Made by a program: the position numbers and the translations under genes
DNA from: Nitrospirota bacterium
GTDB taxonomy: Bacteria; Nitrospirota; UBA9217
Direction: 5' to 3'
DNA length: 5,783 nucleotides
NCBI GenBank assembly: GCA_027456925.1
Contig: DAIDTZ010000424.1
Location: forward strand, 1 to 5,783
The notes under the pieces: generated by a model
What the model was told of the DNA's origin: nothing
What the model saw: the letters and a program-made list of their open reading frames with translations, nothing else
Database searches by the model: none
Shown: piece by piece, positions 1-5,742 of the stretch
Position numbering within the stretch: position 1 is the stretch's first letter
Layout: each line of letters starts with the position of its first letter

Positions 1-395
1 TCGACCCTCTTTAACTGCTCAATGTCTCTTTTTAGCCGTTCATTTTCTTTTTTGAGATCGAGTATCGTTTTTAGCAGGGCATGCCAGTTTCTGGCCTCTT
101 GCAGCTTTGCGTTGCCGGGATAGCGTTTGATGAACTCGTCAAAACCCTGCAGCGCTTTCGCGTAATCCCTCTGCGGGTTATCATACAACGTCTGGAGATA
201 TGCCGCCCGGAACAGGGACTCAGGGGCCGCTCCCGACTGGGGCGCTTGGACTGCGATTTTATTATAGATCGTGACGGCTTCCTGATAGTTCTTATCCTTT
301 GCCGCGGCTGCAGCACTCCTATAATCTGCGCTCATTTTAAGCGCGGAGCATCCGGAAAGCACGATCACGGCGAGCAGTACCGGCGCGTACCTCAT
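1..395 (-). CDS. TPR-like coiled-coil lipoprotein (3' end cut by window edge)
   Basis: The visible part is 131 residues and stays open to the window edge. The N-terminus is a short lipoprotein signal: MRYAPVLLAVIVLSGCS, with lipobox L13-S-G-C16. Ser follows the Cys, which fits outer-membrane sorting. Residues about 21-105 look like tetratricopeptide-type helical hairpins (KNYQEAVTIYNKI; DYAKALQGFDEFIKRYPGN). Residues about 106-131 turn into a charged coiled coil (LDLKKENERLKRDIEQLK). The start is fixed by a strong AGGAGG site five bases upstream and by a four-base ATGA overlap with the stop of the GGDEF gene, which implies translational coupling. The layout recalls small lipoproteins of the QseG/YfhG kind, encoded beside a HAMP-containing sensor and often followed by an NtrC-type regulator. 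That is inference, because the next gene lies outside the window. Its substrate or partner is unknown; a periplasmic scaffold for the upstream sensor is plausible. Confidence 0.85.
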   Translation of the reverse strand, partial: MRYAPVLLAVIVLSGCSALKMSADYRSAAAAAKDKNYQEAVTIYNKIAVQAPQSGAAPESLFRAAYLQTLYDNPQRDYAKALQGFDEFIKRYPGNAKLQEARNWHALLKTILDLKKENERLKRDIEQLKRV

Positions 396-1801
396 CCACT
401 CCTCCTCTTGTCCACGACAAACACGCTTTTCGGAATGGATTTTGCGTAATCCTTAAGTTCGGCGGCAATTTCGGAAGTTTCGAGGGGATTATGGAACTTC
501 CGTTGCTCATTCGTTACAATGGCGATGGAAATGGTCATGATCGGGAACTCCATCTCGATGCCCTGCCTCGTTTTCCCGAGGATACAACCGCGCTGCCGGT
601 CGACGGCTTCATAGAACTCGGGGATCCGTCGGTCGAATTGGCTGATGATTTCTTCCGAAATCTCGCGCATCTGTTCGGGCACGGTGATGACAACGAAATC
701 ATCTCCCCCAACATGTCCGATAAAATCATGTGGCGTCCCTTTGGATTTTACGACGCTTTCGATGATCCGGGCGGTTTCCTTGATGACCTCGCTGCCTTTC
801 GCATAACCGTAGCGGTCGCTGAATGCCTTGAAGTTGTCGAGATCGAGTACGCAGAAGGCCAGCGGTTGGCCGGAATCGATTCGCTTCTTGAGCACATTTT
901 CTATGGCAATTCCTCCCGGCAGGCGCGTGAGCGGGCTTGCATCGAGATACATCTCTTCCAGCTTTCGGAGGCGTTTTCCCATGGCGAGAAACGCCTGGGA
1001 GAGGCTCCCGATTTCATCCGCCGTGGCGATATGAGGATCGTAATCGAAGTCGCCCTTGGCGATATATTCTGTAGCTTCCTTCAATGTATGCAGGGATGAG
1101 GAAATATGGTGGGTCACTACAAGCCCTGCCACGGCTCCTAGGAATATGCTGAAAAGACACAGGAGGGCCGTTGTCAGGATCGCCGTGTCGCCGATGGCGC
1201 TGATCCCTCTCATCTTCCTGTCCTGTGCATTCTTCGCGCTCGAGGACAGGGTTCTCAGCGTGTCCGTCAATCTGTCCAGAACGTTCTTCAGATCGCCGTT
1301 GGATAGGGCGTAGGCCTGTTCAATTGCGTGCTTTCTAACCAGCTGGGTTTCTTTTGAGAAGAGCTCGCTGTATTTCGAATACAGTTTGTCTATGCTTTCG
1401 ATCGGGAAGGCGCTTGTGCTTGAGACGGGGAGATTCTTGAGAACGACCAGCCAGCTGCGGAATTCCTTTCCCCGTTTAAAAAACAGCGTTTTCATGTCGC
1501 TGCTCTTGAGGATCAAGAACCGCTTTTCATAGGTGTCCTGGGCAAGCAAAGCATCGAGCATCTTGCCGGAAGCTTCTTCCACCATAACGTCCACTTTGAC
1601 GATGCTGTTGTTCAGGGTGTTGATCCGCAGCAGACTGACGAGAGCATAAGCCACAACGATGACGGTAAGCGCAACCAGCGTCATATACCCGAGCAGTATT
1701 TTTTGCGCAATGGTGAGACGCGCAAAGAGTTGGGTCGGAACCAGCTTGTCGAGGAGCCGGGGAAGGAGAACAGTGCTCGTTGTTGCCAGGCGGGATTTCA
1801 C
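392..1801 (-). CDS. Membrane HAMP-GGDEF protein with atypical nucleotide-binding site
   Basis: The protein has 469 residues. Layout: short cytoplasmic start; TM1 about 36-58; helical periplasmic sensor about 60-200; TM2 about 205-231; HAMP about 231-283 (DEIGSLSQAFLAMGKRL); GGDEF domain about 286-469. Family signposts are PLTRLPGG (290-297), LDLDNFK (319-325) with D320 and D322, and GGDDF (365-369). These would allow metal binding. The positions equivalent to PleD Asn335 and Asp344, which contact guanine, are Ser328 and Ser337. The inhibitory RxxD motif reads TPHD (356-359), so its Arg is lost. It could be an unusual cyclic dinucleotide synthase or a catalytically dead sensor. The start is GTG at 1801: an in-frame TAA lies just upstream and the next Met is inside TM1. 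No Shine-Dalgarno site is visible. It follows the PBP gene by 48 bases and overlaps the lipoprotein start by four. The GGDEF assignment is secure; the activity is not. Confidence 0.92.
   Translation of the reverse strand: MKSRLATTSTVLLPRLLDKLVPTQLFARLTIAQKILLGYMTLVALTVIVVAYALVSLLRINTLNNSIVKVDVMVEEASGKMLDALLAQDTYEKRFLILKSSDMKTLFFKRGKEFRSWLVVLKNLPVSSTSAFPIESIDKLYSKYSELFSKETQLVRKHAIEQAYALSNGDLKNVLDRLTDTLRTLSSSAKNAQDRKMRGISAIGDTAILTTALLCLFSIFLGAVAGLVVTHHISSSLHTLKEATEYIAKGDFDYDPHIATADEIGSLSQAFLAMGKRLRKLEEMYLDASPLTRLPGGIAIENVLKKRIDSGQPLAFCVLDLDNFKAFSDRYGYAKGSEVIKETARIIESVVKSKGTPHDFIGHVGGDDFVVITVPEQMREISEEIISQFDRRIPEFYEAVDRQRGCILGKTRQGIEMEFPIMTISIAIVTNEQRKFHNPLETSEIAAELKDYAKSIPKSVFVVDKRRSG
401..406 (-). 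promoter_or_regulatory. Ribosome binding site of the lipoprotein gene
   Basis: AGGAGG on the minus strand lies five bases before the ATG at 395-393, inside the last codons of the GGDEF gene. It is a full consensus site and decides the lipoprotein start. It contrasts with the two upstream minus-strand genes, which have none. Confidence 0.85.
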
Positions 1802-1807
1802 AAAGTA

Positions 1808-1836
1808 AGATTAACAAACATTGGCGGCACTGTCAA
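1808..1836 (-). promoter_or_regulatory. Predicted sigma70-type promoter for the GGDEF-lipoprotein pair
   Basis: On the minus strand a perfect TTGACA (1836-1831) is followed by a 17-base spacer and TAATCT (1813-1808). TG one base before the hexamer gives an extended -10. The hexamer itself matches consensus at only three of six positions. The expected transcription start falls on or next to the G of the GTG start codon, so the message may be leaderless. This would let the pair be expressed apart from the PBP gene, although read-through across the 48-base gap is also likely. Confidence 0.55.
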
Positions 1837-1849
1837 TAATTTTATGGTT

Positions 1850-3847
1850 TTACGGGGCTTCATCCCTGATTTGAAGGTCGTCAGCGGCTGCCGCTGATTC
1901 ATCGCAATACTTTCGCGGCTCCGTTCCCGGCAGGAAGGCTTCGCGGATGGTATCCCGGCAGCGTTCTGTGCTCAAGAGTCCGGTTTTATGGTCCACCTGC
2001 TTAAAGATGATGTCGTCCGGCGCCGAGAACTCTTCGGGGTTTCGTTCGGCATTTGCCTTTTTCATGAAGTCGAGCCAGAGGGGAAGAGCTGCTTTCGCAC
2101 CCGTTTCCTTCGGCCCGATGCTTGCCTGATTATCGTACCCGACCCAGACGCCGGCAACAAGGCTCGGCGTATATCCGAGGAACCAGGCCTCGCGATAATC
2201 ATTCGTGGTCCCTGTTTTCCCGGCTGCAGGCCTGCCGAGGTCCCGCGCCTTCCATCCGGTCCCGTGTTCGATCACCCCCTGCAACAGATACGTGATGAGG
2301 TACGCGGTCTCGGGTTTCAGGACTTGTTCCGGAACGGAGTTGTTCGTGTAGAGCACCCTGCCTGCGCTGTCGGTAATCGACAGGATCGACACCGGCCCCA
2401 GTTTTACGCCGTGGTTGTCGAATACGGCATAGGCCGAGGTAAGCTCGGCGAGCGTTACAGCGGAGCTGCCGAGAGCGAGGGACAAATAAGGGGTGAGGGG
2501 GCTTTTAATCCCGAGTTTTCTGGCATATCCGATGGTTTCATCGGGGCCGATCTTTTGAAGCAGTCTTATTGTCGGTACGTTCAGGGACTGTTCCAAAGCC
2601 CTCCTGAACGTGACGGGCCCCTGGTATGTCCGGGTGAAGTTCTCGGGGTTCCAGTCTTTTTTCCGGTTCACCGCAATTGACAGGGGCGAATCATCCAGGA
2701 TATCCGAGGCGCCGAAACCGTGTTCCAGGGCTGTTGCATAGATGATCGGCTTGAATGCCGAGCCCGGCTGCCGCAGGGCCTGCAGAGCGCGGTTAAATTG
2801 GCTCTGGCCGAAGTCTCGACCGCCGACCATTGCGAGGATCCGTCCCGTGGCCGGTTCAATGGCGAGGAGGGCCGCCTGAAGCCGCGGGGCTCCCGGTCTT
2901 TTCTTTTTTGATTCTATTTTTTCAAGACCCGTCTGCACTGCCTGCTCGGCGTAGCTCTGGAGCTCATCGTTGAGGGTCGTGTAGATATTGAGCCCCCCCG
3001 AATAGAGAATGCTCGATCCGAAGCGTTCCTCAACCTTTTGCCGAACGTATTCGACGAAATAGGGCGCGCGGCCGGCTTGCTTGATCCCCCTCGATACGGG
3101 TAAGGGAACTTTTTTTGCTTCATCCGCCTGCATGGCGCTGATATCACCCATTGCGACCATGCGGTTTAAGACATAAGCGCGCCTGCCGAGGGCGGCGGCA
3201 GGTGATTTAAAGGGCGAATAGTACCGCGGGGAGCGGGGAAGGCCCGCTAACATCGCGCATTCGGCGAGGTTCAAGTCCTTGGCCGGCTTCCCGAAATAGA
3301 TCTGCGCCGCGGCTTCAATGCCGTAGGCGCCGCTGCCGAAATAGATCTGATTGAGATACAGGGAAAGGATCTCCCGCTTGGTGTAGCGCTGTTCGATCCG
3401 CAGCGCAAGGGCCATCTCCTTGAGCTTGCGCGTAAAACTCCGCTCCGGCGTCAGAAAGAGCACCTTGGCAAGCTGCTGCGTGAGCGTGCTGCCGCCCTCC
3501 AGCACTTTCCGGGCCCGGATATTGCGATACATTGCCCGCAGTATGCCCCGCGGATCGACGCCGAAGTGATGGTAAAAGCGGCTATCTTCCGTGTCGATGA
3601 GCGCTTTGATCATCAGATCGGGGACGTCCTCAAGGGCCACGGGGGTGCGGTTTTCCAGGAAGAACTCGGCCAGCAATTGGTTGGAATCGGAATATACACG
3701 GGACGTGATGCTCGGCTTGTATTCCTCGAGGGTCCGTATTTCCGGCAGGTCCCACAAGGAAAAAACCATGAATCCGATTGCGCCGCCTATGAGCGCGGCA
3801 GTCAGTGTCAGAAATAATACAACAAGCAGCGTATTCCCTTTTTGCAT
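1850..3847 (-). CDS. mrcA: Penicillin-binding protein 1A, bifunctional peptidoglycan synthase
   Basis: Class A PBP of 665 residues that polymerises lipid II (GT51 glycosyltransferase) and cross-links peptide stems (transpeptidase) on the outer face of the inner membrane. One membrane anchor spans about 7-31. Glycosyltransferase motifs: EDSRFYHHFG (87-96; E87 the expected catalytic Glu), GGSTLTQQLAK (118-128), RKLKEM (140-145) and the NQIYFGSGAYG stretch after 166. Transpeptidase motifs: SAFK (363-366; nucleophile S363), SLN (421-423) and KTGT (544-547). The C-terminal tail keeps two Cys (630 and 648) around an LPGTEP segment, a pattern I associate with this family. It is shorter than E. coli PBP1A (about 850), consistent with lacking the extra inserted domain. 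An ATG 36 bases upstream (3883) is in frame but would precede the predicted transcription start, and family alignment favours the ATG at 3847. All catalytic motifs are intact. Confidence 0.97.
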   Translation of the reverse strand: MQKGNTLLVVLFLTLTAALIGGAIGFMVFSLWDLPEIRTLEEYKPSITSRVYSDSNQLLAEFFLENRTPVALEDVPDLMIKALIDTEDSRFYHHFGVDPRGILRAMYRNIRARKVLEGGSTLTQQLAKVLFLTPERSFTRKLKEMALALRIEQRYTKREILSLYLNQIYFGSGAYGIEAAAQIYFGKPAKDLNLAECAMLAGLPRSPRYYSPFKSPAAALGRRAYVLNRMVAMGDISAMQADEAKKVPLPVSRGIKQAGRAPYFVEYVRQKVEERFGSSILYSGGLNIYTTLNDELQSYAEQAVQTGLEKIESKKKRPGAPRLQAALLAIEPATGRILAMVGGRDFGQSQFNRALQALRQPGSAFKPIIYATALEHGFGASDILDDSPLSIAVNRKKDWNPENFTRTYQGPVTFRRALEQSLNVPTIRLLQKIGPDETIGYARKLGIKSPLTPYLSLALGSSAVTLAELTSAYAVFDNHGVKLGPVSILSITDSAGRVLYTNNSVPEQVLKPETAYLITYLLQGVIEHGTGWKARDLGRPAAGKTGTTNDYREAWFLGYTPSLVAGVWVGYDNQASIGPKETGAKAALPLWLDFMKKANAERNPEEFSAPDDIIFKQVDHKTGLLSTERCRDTIREAFLPGTEPRKYCDESAAAADDLQIRDEAP

Positions 3848-3854
3848 GGAACGT

Positions 3855-3883
3855 ATTATACAACTCGCACCAGCAAAAAGCAA
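3855..3883 (-). promoter_or_regulatory. Predicted promoter of the PBP1A gene
   Basis: On the minus strand TTGCTT (3883-3878), a 17-base spacer and a perfect TATAAT (3860-3855) precede the ATG by seven bases. The predicted transcription start is near 3848, leaving almost no 5' leader, and no Shine-Dalgarno site is visible. It lies back to back with the cobO promoter. Confidence 0.6.
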
Positions 3884-3903
3884 AGTGTAGAGACCGGATG
3901 TTC

Positions 3904-3932
3904 TTGAGTTTTTCAGGTCAACATGCTATCAT
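3904..3932 (+). promoter_or_regulatory. Predicted promoter of cobO
   Basis: TTGAGT (3904-3909), a 17-base spacer and TATCAT (3927-3932), with TGc before the hexamer giving an extended -10. The expected transcription start is near 3939, about 64 bases before the chosen cobO start. It rules against an upstream in-frame ATG at 3898. The leader is too short for a cobalamin riboswitch and shows no B12-box sequence. Confidence 0.6.
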
Positions 3933-3990
3933 TCCGTCAGGTTCAGTTTCCGTTTTTGAGTGCGCCGGGGGGCGGGCGGAGAAAAAAGGC

Positions 3991-3996
3991 AAGGGG
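3991..3996 (+). promoter_or_regulatory. Ribosome binding site supporting the CTG start of cobO
   Basis: AAGGGG sits six bases before CTG at 4003-4005. The next possible start, TTG at 4015, has only an AAGG ending about two bases upstream, too close to work well. The site therefore favours CTG. Confidence 0.6.
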
Positions 3997-4002
3997 TATA
4001 TC

Positions 4003-4533
4003 CTGAACAAGGGTTTGATTATCGTATTTACCGGCGACGGGAAAGGGAAGACGAGCGCGGCCCTGGGTATTGCGCTTCGCGCGGCCGGGCATAAAATGTA
4101 CGTCTCCATCGTCCAGTTCGTCAAGGGTGCCAATCCCACGGGAGAGGCGAGAGCTTCGGAACGACTGGCGCCTGAACTCGAATTTGCGTCGCTGGGGAGC
4201 GGCTTTGTCAACTGCTGCGGGGATACAAAGCCCCTGTCGGAACACAAAAGGTCCGCGGCGCAAGCCCTGAACCTCGCGCGCCAGAGGATGCAGTCGGGGT
4301 CCTGGGACATTGTCGTGCTCGACGAGATCAATACCGCGGTCGCCCTGGGCCTCATCGACGTGAAGGAGGTTTTGGACCTCTTGGCGAAGAAGCCGCCGAA
4401 GCTGCACGTGATCCTTACCGGCCGCAGCGCCCATCCGGGGATTGTTGAAGCGGCAGACCTTGTAACGGAGATGCGCAATATCAAACATCCCTATGATCGC
4501 GGCACACCTGCCCAAAAGGGGATCGACTACTGA
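4003..4533 (+). CDS. cobO: Cob(I)yrinic acid a,c-diamide adenosyltransferase (CobO/BtuR type)
   Basis: Cytoplasmic enzyme that transfers the adenosyl group of ATP to cob(I)alamin or corrinoid precursors, forming adenosylcobalamin in cobalamin synthesis or salvage (EC 2.5.1.17 family). With the CTG start it has 176 residues, normal for the family, and begins MNKGLIIVFTGDGKGKTSA, matching the usual N-terminus. P-loop GDGKGKTS is 11-18, QFVKG is 38-42, a Walker B-like LDEIN is 106-110, TGR is 139-141, DLVTEM is 152-157, and the closing KH...G.PAQKGIDY is the family's characteristic C-terminus. A longer form from ATG 3898 (211 residues) is possible, but its first 35 residues are unlike the family and it would start upstream of the predicted transcription start. 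No other cobalamin gene is in view, so it may serve salvage or belong to a scattered pathway. Family identity is very sure; the start codon is less so. Confidence 0.95.
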   Translation: MNKGLIIVFTGDGKGKTSAALGIALRAAGHKMYVSIVQFVKGANPTGEARASERLAPELEFASLGSGFVNCCGDTKPLSEHKRSAAQALNLARQRMQSGSWDIVVLDEINTAVALGLIDVKEVLDLLAKKPPKLHVILTGRSAHPGIVEAADLVTEMRNIKHPYDRGTPAQKGIDY

Positions 4534-4555
4534 GATTCCGCAGGTTCCTTCTCCA

Positions 4556-4598
4556 TTAACATTAACACAGTGGAAAACAGGCCGGCTGTTAACGTTAA
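4556..4598. repeat. Near-perfect 12-base inverted repeat in the cobO-phoH spacer
   Basis: TTAACATTAACA (4556-4567) and TGTTAACGTTAA (4587-4598) are inverted copies with one mismatch, separated by 19 bases. A shorter AACAG/CTGTT hairpin (4576-4580, 4586-4590) competes with the right arm. AACGTT recurs ten bases apart at 4591 and 4601. No T-run follows directly, so it does not look like an intrinsic terminator. A protein-binding operator or an element remnant are both possible. Confidence 0.6.
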
Positions 4599-4690
4599 AG
4601 AACGTTCAACTGTCTGATCCGACAGGGTCGCATCAGGGAGGCATAGAGTTTTTTTTACGACTTGTTCTCAGTTGTTATGCCAAAAGGAAA

Positions 4691-4719
4691 TTGACATTGC
4701 AGAGCTCTAATGCTAACAT
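4691..4719 (+). promoter_or_regulatory. Predicted promoter of phoH
   Basis: Perfect TTGACA (4691-4696), a 17-base spacer and TAACAT (4714-4719), with TGc before the hexamer as an extended -10. The transcription start should be near 4726, giving a leader of about 42 bases that contains the hairpin at 4735-4760. It suggests phoH and its downstream gene are transcribed separately from cobO. Confidence 0.65.
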
Positions 4720-4734
4720 GCTGTATTATAAAGC

Positions 4735-4760
4735 ATACGGCCGAAGTCTCCCGGCCGTAT
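4735..4760 (+). promoter_or_regulatory. 9-bp hairpin in the phoH 5' leader
   Basis: ATACGGCCG (4735-4743) and CGGCCGTAT (4752-4760) are perfect inverted copies around an 8-base loop. The stem ends seven bases before the phoH ATG and occupies the place where a Shine-Dalgarno site should be. No T-run follows, so a terminator is unlikely. A translational control or mRNA-stability element is inferred. Confidence 0.7.
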
Positions 4761-4767
4761 CCACAGA

Positions 4768-5742
4768 ATGAAAACCACTGCGGTTAACCTGATCATAGAG
4801 AATGAACTTTCGCTTCCGAGCCTTTATGGCGACAGGGACACGAACCTCAGGCTGATCGAGAGCACCTACGGCGTGATTCTGAACGCGCGAGGGAACAGGA
4901 TCCAGATCGAGGGGAATCCGAAATCGGTAGCGAATGTCGAGCGGCTCATCAGACAGCTTGCCGACATGCTCACCCAGGGCATTATCAGTCAAAAAGACGA
5001 TGTGAATAGCGCGATCCATGCGTTCTCTTCCGACCCTTCCTCGGCCTTGAAGGACCTCTTTCAAAAGACGATCCCCGTATCGAGCAGGAAGCGGGCGGTA
5101 GCGCCCAAGAACGAGACCCAGCGCAAATACATTGAGGCAATCCGGCAGTACGATGTCGTCTTCGGCATCGGGCCTGCCGGCACGGGCAAGACCTACCTTG
5201 CCATGGCCACGGCGGTTTCCGCGCTCCTGCACCGGGAGGTCAGCAGGATCATCCTGGTGCGCCCTGCCGTGGAGGCGGGAGAAAAACTCGTGTTCCTGCC
5301 CGGCGACCTCTACGAGAAGGTCAACCCGTATCTACGGCCGCTCTACGACGCTCTCTACGACATGATCGAGACGGAAAAGGCGAACAAACTGGTTGAACGC
5401 GGGGACATCGAGATCGCTCCCCTGGCGTTCATGCGGGGCAGGACGCTCAATGATTCATTCATCATCCTCGATGAAGCGCAAAATACCACCTCCGAACAGA
5501 TGAAGATGTTTCTCACCCGTCTCGGGTTCAATTCAAAGACGGTCATCACGGGAGATATAACCCAGATCGACCTTCCGAGCGGACGGGGTTCCGGACTCAT
5601 CGAGGTCCAGAAAATCCTCGAAGGCATCGAGGGGATCAAGTTCCAGTATTTTACGAACCGTGATGTGGTCCGCCATAAGCTGGTCCAGCAGATCATAAAA
5701 GCTTATGAACGGCATGAGGCGCCGAATGAACAACAGAAATGA
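4768..5742 (+). CDS. phoH: PhoH-family ATPase (YbeZ-like)
   Basis: Complete 324-residue PhoH-like protein. These are cytoplasmic P-loop ATPases, related to helicase cores, commonly linked to RNA metabolism and to YbeY in rRNA maturation. Residues about 25-65 form the N-terminal KH-like RNA-binding segment (YGVILNARGNRIQIEG). Walker A is GPAGTGKT (135-142). The family signature RPAVEAGEKLVFLPGDLYEK covers 165-184. Walker B is ILDEAQN (233-239; D235, E236), a TGD motif is at 261-263, and FTNRDVVRHKLV (295-306) carries the likely arginine-finger region. Nothing is missing. The ATG at 4768 is the first possible start after an in-frame TAA at 4729, and no Shine-Dalgarno site is visible before it. 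Its 3' end overlaps the next gene by 17 bases, as expected for an operon; in related bacteria phoH is often followed by a 7TM-HD phosphohydrolase gene and ybeY. Confidence 0.96.
   Translation: MKTTAVNLIIENELSLPSLYGDRDTNLRLIESTYGVILNARGNRIQIEGNPKSVANVERLIRQLADMLTQGIISQKDDVNSAIHAFSSDPSSALKDLFQKTIPVSSRKRAVAPKNETQRKYIEAIRQYDVVFGIGPAGTGKTYLAMATAVSALLHREVSRIILVRPAVEAGEKLVFLPGDLYEKVNPYLRPLYDALYDMIETEKANKLVERGDIEIAPLAFMRGRTLNDSFIILDEAQNTTSEQMKMFLTRLGFNSKTVITGDITQIDLPSGRGSGLIEVQKILEGIEGIKFQYFTNRDVVRHKLVQQIIKAYERHEAPNEQQK

Noticed and set aside
491..1099. 202-residue open frame on the plus strand
   Set aside because: It lies antisense within the GGDEF gene, resembles no family, and is a by-product of the codon bias of the real gene.
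1988..2680. 230-residue open frame on the plus strand
   Set aside because: Antisense to the transpeptidase half of PBP1A, whose catalytic motifs are intact on the other strand; no recognisable domain.
3933..4002. Cobalamin riboswitch upstream of cobO
   Set aside because: The predicted leader is only about 64 bases, lacks the B12-box sequence and has no room for the usual roughly 200-base fold.
3918..4515. Two long minus-strand open frames (3918-4484 and 3943-4515)
   Set aside because: Both are antisense to cobO and have low-complexity Arg/Pro/Ser-rich translations typical of shadow frames.
4610..4656. Intrinsic terminator of cobO
   Set aside because: There is a run of eight T, but the nearest stem (CTGAT/ATCAG) ends about 12 bases before it and is only five bp, so it does not form a normal terminator.
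4534..4767. GEMM-type cyclic dinucleotide riboswitch in the cobO-phoH spacer
   Set aside because: Attractive given the unusual GGDEF protein, but the conserved GEMM core and tetraloop-receptor sequences are not there.
4493..4771. 92-residue open frame bridging cobO and phoH
   Set aside because: It starts inside cobO, runs through the spacer palindromes and the phoH promoter, has no ribosome binding site and no family resemblance.
4768..5742. PhoH as part of a toxin-antitoxin pair (PhoAT/PhoH2 type)
   Set aside because: PhoH2 proteins carry an N-terminal PIN domain; this one has the KH-like N-terminus of the YbeZ type and no small antitoxin gene upstream.
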